Below, piece by piece: positions 11,710 to 24,754 of a stretch of 64,000 nucleotides of DNA. The translations under genes and the position numbers were made by a program. The notes beneath the pieces were generated by a model. It saw only the letters and a list, made by a program, of their open reading frames with translations, searched no databases and was not told the origin of the DNA. Source of the stretch: Hymenopus coronatus (taxonomy: Eukaryota > Arthropoda > Insecta > Mantodea > Hymenopodidae); the NCBI GenBank assembly GCA_030762935.1, contig CM060890.1, forward strand, positions 60,886,765 through 60,950,764, given 5' to 3'. Every line of letters starts with the position of its first letter. The stretch's first letter is position 1.

Positions 11710-14700
11710 TGCTTCAGGTTCGAAAATATTGTTCATTGTTATCTAAATCATAAATGAAGAAGATTTTATTCCAATAACTGAGGGAATGTTATACTTTTTA
11801 ACACTTTAGATTAAGGTTTGTAAGTCTGAGTTGCATTTTATATATTATTCAACACATTTCCTGCACGTTATTAATCTGGAATTAGTAAGTGCATCGAAAG
11901 CATTAAAGATAAAACCCGTGGGAATGACTCTCAATCTCGAAAATTACTGTTCCAGGAATACTATATAATCAATTTCAGTACTTGACACTAGTAATATATT
12001 TTACTAATGCGGTAACGCTATTTTAGAATAGGTTTTTATGTTAACGGTGCTCATTTTTTTTCAAGCTATTATATTTCAATATGAATAGGATTGCCCCATA
12101 CCAACTTTATCTACAGTAGACTTTTTCAAAACATGCTTTCTTTCTAATAGCACTTTAAATGCTACTCATTTCTCATTTTAAAACATTTGTTGCCTGCTCT
12201 AGGCTTCGAATACTGAAACTTCTTTGCAATAATGCAGTTTATTTGAGAGTTTTGTTTGCTTGATTTATTTTAGATTGTATATGAGCATTTTCAGAATAAT
12301 TAGATGACAGTTTAAATGTATGCAACGGTTTGAACGAGTGAAATTGCTGAGAACAGAAACTGCCAAATAATCTTGCTTTGTAATGGAAAACGTTTTGACT
12401 ATAAGACTCGTACCTTATTGTATATAAAAATGAATATTCACAATATAAATAAGACTATTTCAAATTTATAAAACAATTGTTTATCATTTTCTAACACTTT
12501 TACAAAAACTCAAAAGTAAAATAACATTATAGTTTAACTTTAGAGTCAAGAATCTCTCTACTAAGATTTCAAATTTTGGAATGCATTTCCTCATGCTTAA
12601 GTTAACTAATTATTACACCTAAAAAGGAATAAAATAAATAGAAGCAAAACAAATCATTCCGTGTAATATTTTAACATAAGAGAAAACGAGAATTTAAAAG
12701 ACTAAATATCGATATACTGTATGTCAAATAAGAAAAAATCGAAATGCATTGTTTACGGTATTCATTTCCTATTTCACAGTGAGTGTATTCCAAAAATAGT
12801 ATATTTCCAAAAGAACATGTCATAAAATACTTTTTCCAAAAGGATTCATTTATATATTTAGGAAGAAAAAAGCACCTGGAAATGCTGTATATAACATAAA
12901 ACGATATACCAAATGAGTATTAAATATATTAATCATTAGCACTTGGGTTACAGGTATAGGAAAAATCGTCGTTTTAAGGAAGTCTGTCCTCAAGCACTGA
13001 AAGGTCGTTAACATTCTAAGAAATCATTAATGTTTTTATTTTAACCCTTTTTTAATAAATATTTTTCCGAAGTAAAGTTTTTATATTGTTCTCTTTCTGT
13101 TGATTTACCATCTAACGGTTTATTATTTTTGTTTGACTGCAGTTTGTTTTTCTTTACATGTAACTGCTTGTTATTTTGCAGTTTGTTTCTCTTTTATGTA
13201 TTTTCCTAATATCTAATGTTCTAGCTGTTGGCTACTGTCACAGATATTTTGTTGTAAAATGTTATTCTTTGTCTCCGGTCAACTTCTGCATTCACGAGAG
13301 GAAAATAAATGTATAGCTTAGCGCACTTATCTCGCAAACATAAAGGAAATCTTCTTACGAAGTCAGTTGACTGTTTAATTTAAACCCATTTCTATAATGT
13401 TTGGGTGAAAAAAGACAATTAGTTTATGAAAACCCCCATCACTATTAAGTAACCCACCTTCTGCTTTCTCGTTTTAGCAGTACGTGAATTTATAGAACAG
13501 GCATTCAATATTTCCCATTTATAGTTCTCTTTATATTAAACAAGTCAAAACCTTAACGGATCAATAATAAGTATGGTGATGTATCTTGGACAACTGCCAA
13601 TGTACTACAACTACCTCCACGTTCTATTGTCGTCAGCATGTGGTCTCTCATATTACTTCGTGTAATATCTGCTCTGAAAGCGATCAAAAGCTATACAATC
13701 TTTAAATCTCCTTTTGCGCAAGCATACACCGTCTGTATTTTTCTCATTCTTTGGGCCCCGTGGACAAAAAATTCAAGATGTTTGTTATTCTTGGAGCAGT
13801 AAACCTAGCTTGCAGAGCTGGAACGAATGGCCATCTGATATGAAAAGGATTTAAGAGCAGTTGGACACCGGCCATGTCCCTTTTGTGAAGGGATCTGGAG
13901 AAGCAAAAGTACTAAAAACCCTTCTCAGGTCGCTAGTCAAGACAGGATAATCCCTACCGCGTATTAATTTCCAAGCAATCAATGCAAGCGATACACGGTT
14001 ATTTAATTGTGGCATTTCAGTGTCTGTTACTAATTTTTTTTCGGTTGGTTCACATTTCTATAAATCATTTGTATAAAAGAGGAATATTTATAATGTATAA
14101 TCCACATTTTTCAACGGACTTTAATATTACATTTCTTAAATTTTAGTTTCGTAAATCGAATTTCGTCATAAAAATGGAATATTTACGTTTCATTTTAAAG
14201 CGAACTAAGGTTTCCTCATATTCTTAAACTACTCTGGAGTTAAGAGCTTGAATTGTTGTAGATGTGATGGTATTTCGGCATTCCAGTATATATATTAAAA
14301 CAGTGTTGTACAAGTTGAGAATAATGTTATTATGATTGGTATTTATTCATTGAAAGTAGTTATTAAAATACAAGTTATACATTCTCTTTAAAATTTAAAT
14401 GAGCAATTAAATATTTAACAGTTCAAATATAGAATTCAAAGGCTGGAAATCAACTCTGTGCAAGTTGTAACATTTCAATACCTTTCGTCGCTGAACGTTA
14501 ATAATGAAATTATATTTCCTCATCAGCATACAAGAAGTATTTTGCAAATTAAGAACAATATTTTCCTTCTAACAGTAAGTAGTAGTAAAATCCATTTAAA
14601 GGCTTTGTGTGAATTTACATATGAAAATTATCTAAAGAACACGGTTTACAGAAGCTTTTCGTTATTACTTTATATATTAATTTACTAATTTACTTAATTA

Positions 14701-16080
14701 CTGTTCACCAGCCGTAAATATTTCATCACACTTAAAATAATATCAATGAGGTATAATGCAGTCAACAGCCCACCTTTAGTTAATTTGTTGGAACTATCCA
14801 AATAAAGAAAACATATTCACTGTAATGATATACATGGAGGCATGCAAATCATGCATTTGAATTTTGATGGATGTAACATGAAACTTGACATTTTATTCAC
14901 TATATTTTACCGCATTAGAAGTGTATTTAGCAGAGTACCAACTCACCTGAAAAGTAGTTTCAATTTTAAAAGCAAACTCTGATTAATTCTTAATATCATT
15001 TAAATGTTTAATATTATTTTCATTCTTCTCAGTTATATTAATTCTATCTTATGGAATAAATTACTATGCATTAAAAGTACTTCTCTTCCATCAATTATCT
15101 AGTTAAAATTGTATTATGACTAAAACTATTTTAATTATTAATTATTACACAGGTGGATTTTCTATTATTCGTGTCTGTGCTGTGACAAAATATCTTAAAA
15201 ATTGTATTTCTTCAATGGCTATAAAAATCTTTCGATTAATATGTACTACATTGTACATATTGATACGTACTGTGCATTTCTTTTCTGTGACACGATTTGC
15301 TCTATTATACGGTATATTCCTTCGCATTTAAAATCTCCTATCGTTTAAAAACAATAATACAACATCAAAGTGTTTTTTGTCCACTTAATACATTCTAACT
15401 AGTGAGGTAATTTGTGAGAATACAAAGTATACCTAAGTGACTGATATAATTTGGTTAATTTTCGTTTTATTCTCATCCTTTCCCAACTTTTCTAAAAATC
15501 ACTATCATCACATTCTCAGTCAGGGATTCTCATTTTTAATGTTTGAAAAAAAAACAAAAACAAAAGACATGTAGTGTTATTGTGGATCTTTGCGTTTCTT
15601 TTGTATCCAAACGTTTAAGTAAGTTTAGGCGTTTACCCTTGTATAGGGCTGAAAAGAATCCCAGTAACAATTAATGTATACATATTTTTTAGCCATTTCA
15701 AGTATTAATTGATTTATGATTCTAAAATTAAAACTAAAAATTAAAAAAAAAAATGATTCTAAAGCTAGAACATTAAAAAAGCATGTCAGTAAAGGTTGAT
15801 TATTATTATTATTATTTTATTACTATTATTATTATTATTATTAATATTTTAGACCTATGGCTTTCTCTTATACGCAACGTTTTAGTAGGCTTATCTGTTT
15901 TCAACTAAGTTATGGCGCTTAACCTATTATCCAGCTGAGAAAGAATTAATTTATGTGTACACATTTTTCAGCAATTCCAATTATTATTAACACATTTCTG
16001 ATTCTAAAAATAAGAAAACAATCTTGTCGGTCATGAAACTTCTTGGAAGGTATTACACCAGAGCGATTTTAAGTTTATTC
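11710..16080. other. Long repeat-poor AT-rich stretch downstream of Tollo
   Basis: There is no supported gene and no REP or SINE copy in over 4 kb, unusual for this window. It could be a 3' UTR intron, distal 3' UTR or regulatory DNA. A less AT-rich patch at about 13.6-13.95 kb has no recognisable content. A (TTA)n microsatellite lies at 15798-15848. Confidence 0.5.
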
Positions 16081-16121
16081 GTTTATATCATTCTTTAACT
16101 GTTTTTTATCTCATCTTGCAG

Positions 16122-16371
16122 TGCATAGTTGGCATTGTTGACGTGCTGAATTGTTGCATGAGAGACATGAGACCCCGTGTCAGCGAGAAGGTGGTGGACG
16201 TAATCCGGGCTACATGGTAAACCAAGCTTCTTACGGGGAAGTCCGTATTTCGAAGCAGAACAACAGCGGGAAGAAGCATACCTGAACTTTTTCGGTAACA
16301 TATTTTGTTGTTTGTGCCTTTTATTTCTAACACTAACCACCACCGCCATTTGTGTACACAAAGAAGACTAA
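16122..16371 (+). pseudogene. Exon-like segment, unidentified, frame broken once
   Basis: A pyrimidine-rich tract ending CTTGCAG (to 16121) looks like a 3' splice site. The frame starting at 16122 stays open to 16217 (includes CMRDMRPRVSEKVVDVIRAT). A second frame is open from 16204 to a stop at 16369-16371 and contains YFEAEQQREEAYLNFFGN, a Cys/Leu-rich hydrophobic stretch resembling a transmembrane helix, and a charged end. A single-base shift near 16204-16217 would join them. Composition is less AT-biased than the surroundings. I do not recognise the protein; it could be a decayed exon, an assembly error or coincidence. Confidence 0.25.
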
Positions 16372-16885
16372 CACAATGAAAAGCATGCTGAGTATGGTTT
16401 TTAAAAAGAAATTTTCATATAAATACTAATCAAAGTAGCGCGCCCCGTAGGATTTAAGTCTGGGTAATAATGCATACTATTTTAAGGAGATTAGTTCTCC
16501 AGAGTATAGCCGCACACTCTTCTCTGAGAGTACGAATGAGCAAGTAATATCTTCTAGTTATGAATTCCCCGGTTGTTTTCTTACTTCCGCTGTTTTATCA
16601 TTAAGAAGGATTTCAGAACCACTGTAGTAGCGCCTCTTACTCCGAGTTCTGCTTAACGTAGTCGGTATTATGATTATTCTCAACAAACCATAAGGATCTC
16701 TGAACATTATATTTTATCTTTGGTGCATGAGCAGGTATATTAGAAACATCTCTAAGACTTTTAATTCGATCTGATTTTTTTTATATTTAAGGATTAAAAT
16801 GATAAAGAGCTAAATTTCGGAAACCTTACTACCCCTTAGTTACGTTTACAGTAAAAAAAAGCGATCTACACAGTATAATATACCA
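16372..16885. other. Anonymous intergenic DNA
   Basis: No gene or family repeat is seen. Parts of 16430-16660 are less AT-rich than usual but show no long reading frame. Confidence 0.5.
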
Positions 16886-16890
16886 GAAAC

Positions 16891-17683
16891 CTTTTTTTTC
16901 AACCTCCGAAAAGCTATAAATAAAAGACAAGTTCATAGAAAACAATTATTCTATTACTAAAAGTTTTGTACCCTTATGGTTACTTTTCAACATAATCACC
17001 GAAAAGATTGAGACATTTATCGTACCTGTGCACAAGCTTTCCTATACCCGCTTCAAAAAATGTTGCCGCTAATGATTTCAAATGAGCATTGACGTTATTT
17101 TGAAGATCTTCGCACTTTACGACGTTTGCGGAGAGCCATTCAAAACAAAGAGGAATGCTGACTTCAGGAATTGTGTGATCCATGACAACGCTCGTCCGCA
17201 CATTGCTGGCACAACTTATCGGCTCCTTGAACCATTTCAATGGACATTTTCGATCATCCGCCATACAGTCCTGACCTGGCACTTGCGTTGATCCATAACA
17301 ACGCTCGTCCGCACATTGCTGGCACAACCTATCGGCTCCTTGAACAATTTCAATGCACATTTTCGATCATCCGCCATACAGTCCTGACCTGGCACCCAGG
17401 GACTTTCAGCTTTTCCCTGAACTGAAGACGTGACAAGGAGGACAGCACTTTCAAACCAATGAAGTTCTTCAAAACATTGTCAATGCTCATTTGAAATCAT
17501 TGAAGGCAACCTTTTTTGAAGCGGGCATTGCAAAGCTTGTGCACAGGTACGATAAATGTCTCAATCTTTTCGGTGATTATGTTGTAAAGTAACCATAAGT
17601 GTACAAAACCTTTAGTAATAAAATAATTGTTTTCTATAAACTTGTCTTTTATTTATAGCCTATAGGAATTTGGAAAAAAAAAC
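16891..17683. mobile_element. Fold-back mariner derivative
   Basis: Two arms of about 200 bp (16911-17111 and about 17455-17660) are inverted copies of each other at roughly 90% identity, extending more weakly to the outer borders. Each arm carries the same mariner 3' coding end and flank, so the element is an inverted duplication of a mariner 3' half rather than an ordinary transposon. The centre holds a tandem duplication of transposase sequence. It is non-coding and non-autonomous. Confidence 0.8.
17177..17570 (+). pseudogene. Mariner transposase C-terminal half, duplicated and broken
   Basis: The frames show IHDNARPHIAGTTYRLLE, the region of the second catalytic Asp, twice: 17177-17281 and 17288-17394, a direct duplication of about 105 bp. 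After the second copy, the HPPYSPDLAP-type motif with the third catalytic Asp (D34D spacing) can be read in a shifted frame. The C-terminal part then runs into the right inverted arm. Frameshifts and a stop near 17427 make it inactive, and the N-terminal helix-turn-helix half is absent. Confidence 0.8.
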
Positions 17684-17689
17684 TACCCT

Positions 17690-18360
17690 CGTAATTATGG
17701 TACTAACTAAAGAACTAATATTTCAGCTTATCATCTTAAGTACAAATACAAACATAGCACTTGGTGTATCAGTTCTAAATAATATAGTAAACTCTACAGC
17801 AATTAAGAAGTATAAGTATTATACAAAGATTGTTAGAAATATTTGAACCTGCCACCGAATGGTAATATCGAACTGCGCACTCACTGCTTACCTAAAGTTT
17901 TATCATAAACCACAGATATGTGCGAACATTTTGATTCGCAGTATGTTGAAATTAACTCATTTCTAAACTAAAACATCCTTTCTTACCCCTTAAGTTCAGC
18001 AACACTCATAAGAACAAAATGAATATTCTAGATTAAGTATGACCATTTCATACATATAGTCCTTAATTCATCGTATACTAATTAGGACCACCTGGATCTT
18101 TAATTGGAGATACCAAATGTATAACGTAATTGTAACCGTCAGCGACATATTTGACCAATAGGAACATCTTGATAAAATTGTACAGTAATGAGGTTAATTC
18201 AGACCCCTTTTATTTTTAAATTAACTTATAAATTTGATTATTACATTCAACTCTTATTCAGATTCATTTTATAATCAGTAAGTGTTACCTAATGCATTAT
18301 AAAACATTTTACCTAAAACTGGGACTAATTGCCCATCAATCGATTACTTTATCCCAAATT
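17690..18360. other. Anonymous AT-rich intergenic DNA
   Basis: No gene, REP or SINE was recognised. Confidence 0.6.
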
Positions 18361-18365
18361 TGGAA

Positions 18366-19205
18366 ATATATTATTACTTTCTCTAGCACCTACAATATAC
18401 ATTTCAGCTATAGAAGGTGCCTACTGCATTCTACATAAGAATTTATCCGAAACATGTGTTTTGAGGTCCCCTAAATCCTAAAATAGCATTTTTAGAAAAA
18501 GGTCCGTGTGTCTGTGCACAGTCTAGGTAAAAAACGAAAAGAACGTCAAATACCAAATTTGGTACTTATGTTTAGTATCTTCCAAGGAGGCGACACGAAG
18601 ATTTTCAAGAACTACCCTTTACATAGAACATTGTTTGAAAATGTTTATTTCCTCAAAAATGGATCTAACAATTTTGATTAAAATACCACATATTAAAGAT
18701 ATTTACATTTCAAATAAAATGTATATTTTAAATTTTCTGGGAATAGCCTCTTAGGAGCTCTTTATTGTGGTTAACTTTTGCAGAATCTTGCATAATGGTT
18801 AAACCGCAAAAATAGACAAAAACTTACTACACAAAAATTGTTGATGTCCTTAAAACACAACTTATGTCGTATACTTTTTTCTTGTAGAGATGACCGTTTT
18901 GTAGATATTCATTGTTATTGGTTTAATTTTAAACTAAATAACTTTTCTCAAACGGGACCATGCAAAGTGAACTGAACTTCAATTGTTTCACATAGCAACT
19001 AGCTTTTAAAAGAATTGACCATGGCTTTAGCCTAATGTATTCCCTTATTTTCCTTCTACTTTCAAGGAAGCAACTAATAATAACAATTCTGTTAATGTTT
19101 ATCTCGGCTAGCATGGTATAGATAAAAGAATAACCTTTTACACTAATAGTTTGTATATGGAACTTCTGAGAAAGTAATGTGAATGGAACACATTCATTTT
19201 TTTAC
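18366..19205 (+). repeat. REP, full-length copy
   Basis: Both termini are present: ACTTTCTCTAGCACC at the left, then ATGTGAATGGAACACAT at the right. Its internal GT position is short (GTCCGTGTGTCTGTG), so the microsatellite has not expanded in this copy. Confidence 0.85.
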
Positions 19206-19242
19206 ATATCATTTTGTATTGTATTCATTGTGAAAATGTAAT

Positions 19243-19300
19243 TGCTGCTCTCGCCTGTGGTGCCATTTGTAGTAAAAGCGGCGTTAAACACTATAAAAAA
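19243..19300 (+). repeat. SINE S1, 3' tail only
   Basis: The block CGCCTGTGGTGCCATTTGTAG followed by AAAAGCGGCGTTAAACACTA is the S1 tail also seen at 31.55, 38.59 and 60.41 kb. Head and body are missing. Confidence 0.65.
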
Positions 19301-19304
19301 TACT

Positions 19305-21275
19305 GCGCTCATACTACATAGAGAATACTACAACATTTAGTACATTTCAATTTCATAAACACTACCATAAACACCATAATTTTAAATATCGGATTTCTCC
19401 ATTTTTGAGTCCATTATACGAGAAAAATAATTCATAATATTTCATATTGAATGCAGAATACAATAAAAAGATTAATTTTCAAAATGTTTTTGTTTTCTTT
19501 TGCATCCAGTATGAAACATAATGGATTATTACTCTCATATAATAGGATAATTGATATTTTTAAGATCATGGTGTAAATATTATAATCCTACAGTTAGTAA
19601 TTTTCTTCAAATTGTGAGCTCTTCTATTATATGCACTATGACAGTAGCAATTCCGATTTTCTTATTCGAGAGAGTATAACTTTATAAAAAATATATGGTA
19701 TATTCAAAAAGTAAGATATTTTCCAAAATAACTGATTAAGTAACAAGCTAATTCAAGTTTATTGTAAATTTTGTATTAATGTATCATGTTAACAGTTCCG
19801 GGCTACAATATATCAGATAAATGATCTTGAATAAGAGTTGTATTCAATATTCAAATTTAAGAGTTAATTTAAAAAAAAAGTGTCAAGAACTAATATCACT
19901 ACTGTAATTATTGGCCAAGTTGAGCTAAAACCTTTTTGGCATTCATCATTACGTTAAGTTCTGTTTTTGTTTAGTCAATATGAATACATCTTATTTGTAT
20001 ATTCTACTAGAAACCATAAGCCTTTGTGGTGAGATATGAAATGTATGAATTGCCATGATACGAAGTTGATTTATTAATTATGTTGCATCTATAGGTTTAA
20101 AGGAAGACTAAATGGTGAAATCTGACAAAAATTACATTTTAAGTTTTTAAGCACTATCATAAATTGGAAGTTTCTCCTTGATTTAACACAATACTAATTT
20201 GTTAACTAAATGTTACATCGCATCTGCTTTTTATACTGAATTATGCACAACTTTAAATCAAAAATTTAAACTTCTACACATTGTAGTGCAGAGTACACTT
20301 TTGGACATATTTAAAAAAGATACTCTTACAAAGCAGTGATATTGTTGAATATAGAAATGTGTGTAATAAACGTTAGTGTTTATTTTTTTGTAAACATATG
20401 ATTATTTGTTTTCTGTTGTTTTGAATAGCTTTTAATTATTTGATATTTTCTGGTATAATAAATTACTTATCTTCTCAGACACCACTGAGTTTTAGGTTAG
20501 CAAAAACAAGTGCTGTAGTAAATCTACTAAGAAGAAGTTTTATTATTTAAGATAAATATAAATGATGAAAAAGCTTAATCAACTGGGACAAAATTCTATT
20601 TCCCTGTAAAAAAGCTTGTATAGAAGATGATAGGGAAATCCAGCATTTTATTTTCCGCAGTTCTGTTTTTGCTGGAAATTTTTATCGTTGGAATAAATTT
20701 TAATGTTTTGGTAATTGTTACTTAAATTTAATTGATTTAAATAAAACTAACCTATTAAAAAGTTATAAATAAATGTTTGCTTATATCAAATTTAAAAGAC
20801 TTAATTTAGTATTTTTGTTATTGTATCAAACATTTTAAATAATATCCCTATATGGTATACAAATATCAAGACAGATACTTTAAATAGTTTCTGAGATAAT
20901 GGGTCTGAATTTCAGAAAATTTCCTTTGGTAGGATAGGACTTTTAAACTGCTCTTAAAGCAAATGAAATGGGTAGAAATAAATTGAAAATAATAATAGCT
21001 TTAAAGCAAATTATAAGTTGCCAGTTATAAAGGTATTATTTTACATCAGATCTTGTAGTTCTTTTTTATTTTTTTAACCCAATAATGTACTACTTTTACA
21101 TTTTTGTCTTACGCTTAAAGACAGTTATTCTCACCTTAAAATTGCTATCCACAATTATAAACTACTTTGTATGAGAGTGCTCAATTTGACAATTTGTAAA
21201 ATACAAGAATCTAATCCCAGACAAATCAAGCTATACATTATAACTGTATGTGATGTAAATGTCTTTAACACACGA
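19305..21275. other. Anonymous AT-rich intergenic DNA
   Basis: About 2 kb without recognisable gene, SINE or REP sequence. Confidence 0.6.
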
Positions 21276-21282
21276 CGTCTTA

Positions 21283-21608
21283 ATCAAAATCGTTAGTGAC
21301 ATTTTTGAGAAAGTAAAATTTTCAAGAATATTTCCATGTAAAAGATAGTTTGTGGTGGGGGATTTTCCTGAAAATATTCGTGTTAGATCTTTGGCAGATG
21401 TTGAACTTAAATAGCAAATTTGGTGTTTAATTGAATTTCTGTTTTTGAGTTTTTAAGGTATGTTATTTACAGTCACACGGGAATTTTTCTAATTATTTTT
21501 TATTTATGGGATTCTAAAACGTATATTTCTACTGAAATATCGGTCTCACATTTTTGGGTAAATGCAATACTTGCTCTATGTACTATGTACTAAGTAGATA
21601 AAGTAAAA
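21283..21608 (-). repeat. REP, left third only, minus orientation
   Basis: The copy holds the CCATGTAAAAGATAGTTTG block through the left terminus (TACTATGTACTAAGTAGATAA). The right two thirds are missing. Confidence 0.75.
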
Positions 21609-21611
21609 AAT

Positions 21612-22690
21612 ATTATCCTCGATGACAGTTTATTTGACCTTAACAACTATTTGCTGGGTATTGTTTAAGTGAATCATTAACAAACATTTTAAATACGGCC
21701 AAAAAGACAATTTATTAACTAGTTAAATTCAAGCCTCATTTAAAAGTTCATATTACTTTTTGTGACTTTTGTGTTTAAAGCTGATAGAATAAGGAGAATT
21801 TTATTCATTTTGTTAATAAAATCATATAAAGTAAGTCAGTAAAAATAAAACGCATTTAGGCTGGAATAAAGCAGCAAATTTAGACTTCAGGAAAGTATCT
21901 TCTCGTAAATGCTACTCTTGTCAGATAAATTAATTTATGCGAGTCATTTTCGTAAAGCTAAGTTTTAATCAAACTAAAAATCATTACAAATATTCTGTAT
22001 CAAAAGGATATTATTTTTAAATATTATTCTTACTTAATCTGCTGTTACACACACACACACATACACACACAGTAGCAGATTATGTGACAGCATAATAAAT
22101 TAGCTGAACGCTCTTGCTCGTGATTATAGAATCTGGTTTGCTTTTACGTGTACTTCCCAATATCACGTTATCCAGAATGGAATTCCTCTTTCCGTCCCTT
22201 TCCCTCCTTTCTCTTTCTTGTAAATCGATTCTTTAAATATGTTCAAAATCCACAGTGAAATTATTGGTAGGAATCAAAACAAGTCAAGGAGAAACAAACG
22301 AATCTAATTAAATACGGAGAATATTGCGACGTTCGGCAAACAGAAGCTAAATTAAATGTGCACAAGTGGTTGCTGTTTCTTGAAACCCCCAATATTTTAC
22401 ATTTTGTTTCTGAAACATCTATTAAAGATAAACAAAAATGTTATTTCAAGGTCACATGACTTATTCTACTCATTACAGCCAAAGACATCTAATATATGGA
22501 TCCACTTTATATTAAGCATCATGAATGACTGTTCTGACTTAACGAATACCTTTTATTCCATCTATAATGCTTTTTTAATGATCTTTTGTTTCTCTGCTTC
22601 GCTCCTTCTTTGTACCTCTAAGACTTACAAGCCCGCGTCTGCCACCAAACGCCTGTTGAGGCTCTAGATCAGAGAAAGTAAGTAGCCTAC
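21612..22690. other. Intergenic DNA with a CA tract
   Basis: A (CA)n run occurs at 22048-22071, not inside a REP copy. Nothing else was recognised; the reading frames here are short and unsupported. Confidence 0.55.
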
Positions 22691-22694
22691 ATTG

Positions 22695-22880
22695 GTGATC
22701 CACCCGATGCCTGGTATGCAATTAAGAAAGAGGTGATTTGAAATGACGGTAAAAGAGATAAAGTTGAAGATGATTATAGAGCAATTGGTGGAATGAATGA
22801 TGAGGGAAATTGGAGAACCCGAAGAAAACTCGCCCAGACGTCGTTTTTCGTGACTCCGCCACAAACCTCAAATACCGTGA
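22695..22880 (-). repeat. SINE S1, degenerate copy
   Basis: On the minus strand the order of body blocks (GCGAGTTTTCTTCGGGTTC, then a pyrimidine-rich segment with an ATTGCTC-like motif and a CACCTCTTTC-like block) matches the S1 copy at 27.88-28.19 kb. The tRNA-like head is not recognisable. Confidence 0.5.
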
Positions 22881-23034
22881 CCTAGGATGAACCCAAGCCA
22901 CCTATGTATGAATCAAAAGAAAATTCATGTAATACTTCAGAGGTCGATGTTTGTTTATCACGTGAGAAAACAAAACTAATATATATAGCCCCCTTTAACA
23001 TCTAAGTTCATATCGGGGACCTTCCACTTGAAAC

Positions 23035-23245
23035 AACTCGTTGTCTGTAGGTTCCTTTACGTTGGTTTAAATTAGTTTGTTTTACTCAATCACGGACACA
23101 TTCACACTCACATACAAACTTCCATACTCTGTAGGGGATAGGGAATAATTCTGGCTAGAGAAAAATTCCCCACCACAACCGGGAATCGAACCCGGGACCC
23201 CCGGGTGAGAAGTCAGCTCGCTGTTCACTCGACCACGGAGGCAGT
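23035..23245 (-). repeat. SINE S3, well preserved
   Basis: Minus-strand reading starts CTGCCTCCGTGGTCGAGTG (A-box-like). It has a B box GGGTTCGATTCCCGG, then GGGGAATTTTTCTCTAGCC and AGAATTATTCCCTA. Spacing of the two boxes fits a tRNA-derived Pol III promoter. This copy is the clearest S3 reference. Confidence 0.75.
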
Positions 23246-23249
23246 CAAA

Positions 23250-24205
23250 GTGAATGATTTGTTTTCAAATAAGTTATGTCATTTGTGCAGCAACATGCAA
23301 GCTGGAGAACTCAAATATAAAACTAGAGAAGATAAAAACAAAAAGCAAAGCGTAATACTTAGAAAAATTTATAAATGTAAACCAAATGCTTTACAGTTTA
23401 TATTCTGTAGTAAATAAATCACCAATTTTTATAGTCTCTCCATTAATTAATTGTGAATGAAAATGGAGAGAACTTTAAAAATCTGAATACATACTTTTCA
23501 TCATTCCGTTGCCATAGAGTGAAGGGTTTTGGTTATCCTCAGTCTATTAAAGATCCCAGCTAAGTTGAATTTGTAAGGATTTAAGATTTCGAATAATCTT
23601 AAAAATTATATTCCTTATTTTAATTATCATTTATCATAGGGTTAGTCCAAATGAAAGCTTATAGGAATAATCATATATATTAATAAAATTAATTAATAGT
23701 TATATATTAATGAAAATCGATATATATTTTTTAAATAAAGTTAAAGAAAAGGGGCAATGAAAACATAATATTTTTGGGTTAATGGGATTTATAGGAAAAT
23801 CTACGAATGGCATCTTTAAAACTGTCTCCTCTTAAAACGAAACATGATTTTCTTGAAACATTTTCGCAACGTACTTAAGTTATCAGGTAAGCATACACGC
23901 GCTTGCACATATGTACACATAATACAAGTATCTGGGTACTTTTACATATATCAAACATTTAAAAATTTAATAAAGCATACCGCTTTAACATCGACCAAAC
24001 CTTAAGTAAACCCACTATATATGACAGGACCAAGGAACAATCCTAGAGAACTGCTTTTGAAACTAATTGCAAGTAGTAGATCAATTTTCCCCAAGGTGTA
24101 TTTTTCCTTTGGCTCCCCCCCCCTCCAAAAAAACAACAAAAAACAAAAACACCTTGGGTTGGTCAAGAAAGACCAATTAGACACATATTTATTAATTCAT
24201 ACACG
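23250..24205. other. Anonymous AT-rich intergenic DNA
   Basis: No gene or family repeat was seen. A C8 run lies near 24115 and an A/C-rich patch follows it. Confidence 0.55.
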
Positions 24206-24209
24206 TCCA

Positions 24210-24345
24210 TCTCTCACTCGTACTTCCAGACACTAAACAGGATTGGAAATAAACCTGGCTAAAGGTAACTTAAATGTCTAGCCAAAAATCGATCTCAGGG
24301 CTTCTGGATTTGGAGGCTAGAGAGCTAAACCCCACATAACAGGGG
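24210..24345 (-). repeat. SINE S3, decayed copy
   Basis: The S3 tail features (CAGGTTTATTTCCAATCC-like, TCTCACTCGTAC) and a degenerate B box GAGATCGATTTTTGG are visible on the minus strand. The head is heavily altered. Confidence 0.4.
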
Positions 24346-24559
24346 GAGTCAATGCTTGAGTTCCAAAGGGCTGCAGTAACACAAATAATCGTAATGTAAA
24401 TTAAAAATTAGTCCCGTAAAATTTAATGTTCGAATCCAGAGTTCTTTAAACGCAGTTCTGAAGAAATAAACATCGTCATGCCTTTTGGGGATGAAATGTA
24501 AAGAGATCGTTAATTTTAACCAACCCTGAGCATGAATCGTACTATTCCATCATATTTAT

Positions 24560-24675
24560 TTATTTTTTTCTCTAGCTCAATGCACAATATACATAGTGGA
24601 TAGATAATTATTGTATGCCAGCCAAAAATTCCATACCAAGATTTCACAGGAAATGTATGTTTTGAGATCCCCAGG
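24560..24675 (+). repeat. REP left-end fragment
   Basis: The sequence runs from TTTTTTTCTCTAGCTC through CCAAAAATTCCATACC to GAGATCCCCAGGA and stops abruptly, with SINE-related sequence following. Confidence 0.65.
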
Positions 24676-24754
24676 ACGAAATCACGACTTGAGGAAATGA
24701 AGCATAGTGAATTTAACCCTGGGACTTTTTTTTCAAGGTATGGTGTTGTTTTAT

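Noticed and set aside
16095..16361. An 88-codon minus-strand frame opposite the exon-like segment
   Set aside because: The plus strand has an acceptor site and a membrane-like C-terminus; the minus frame has no such support and appears to be its shadow.
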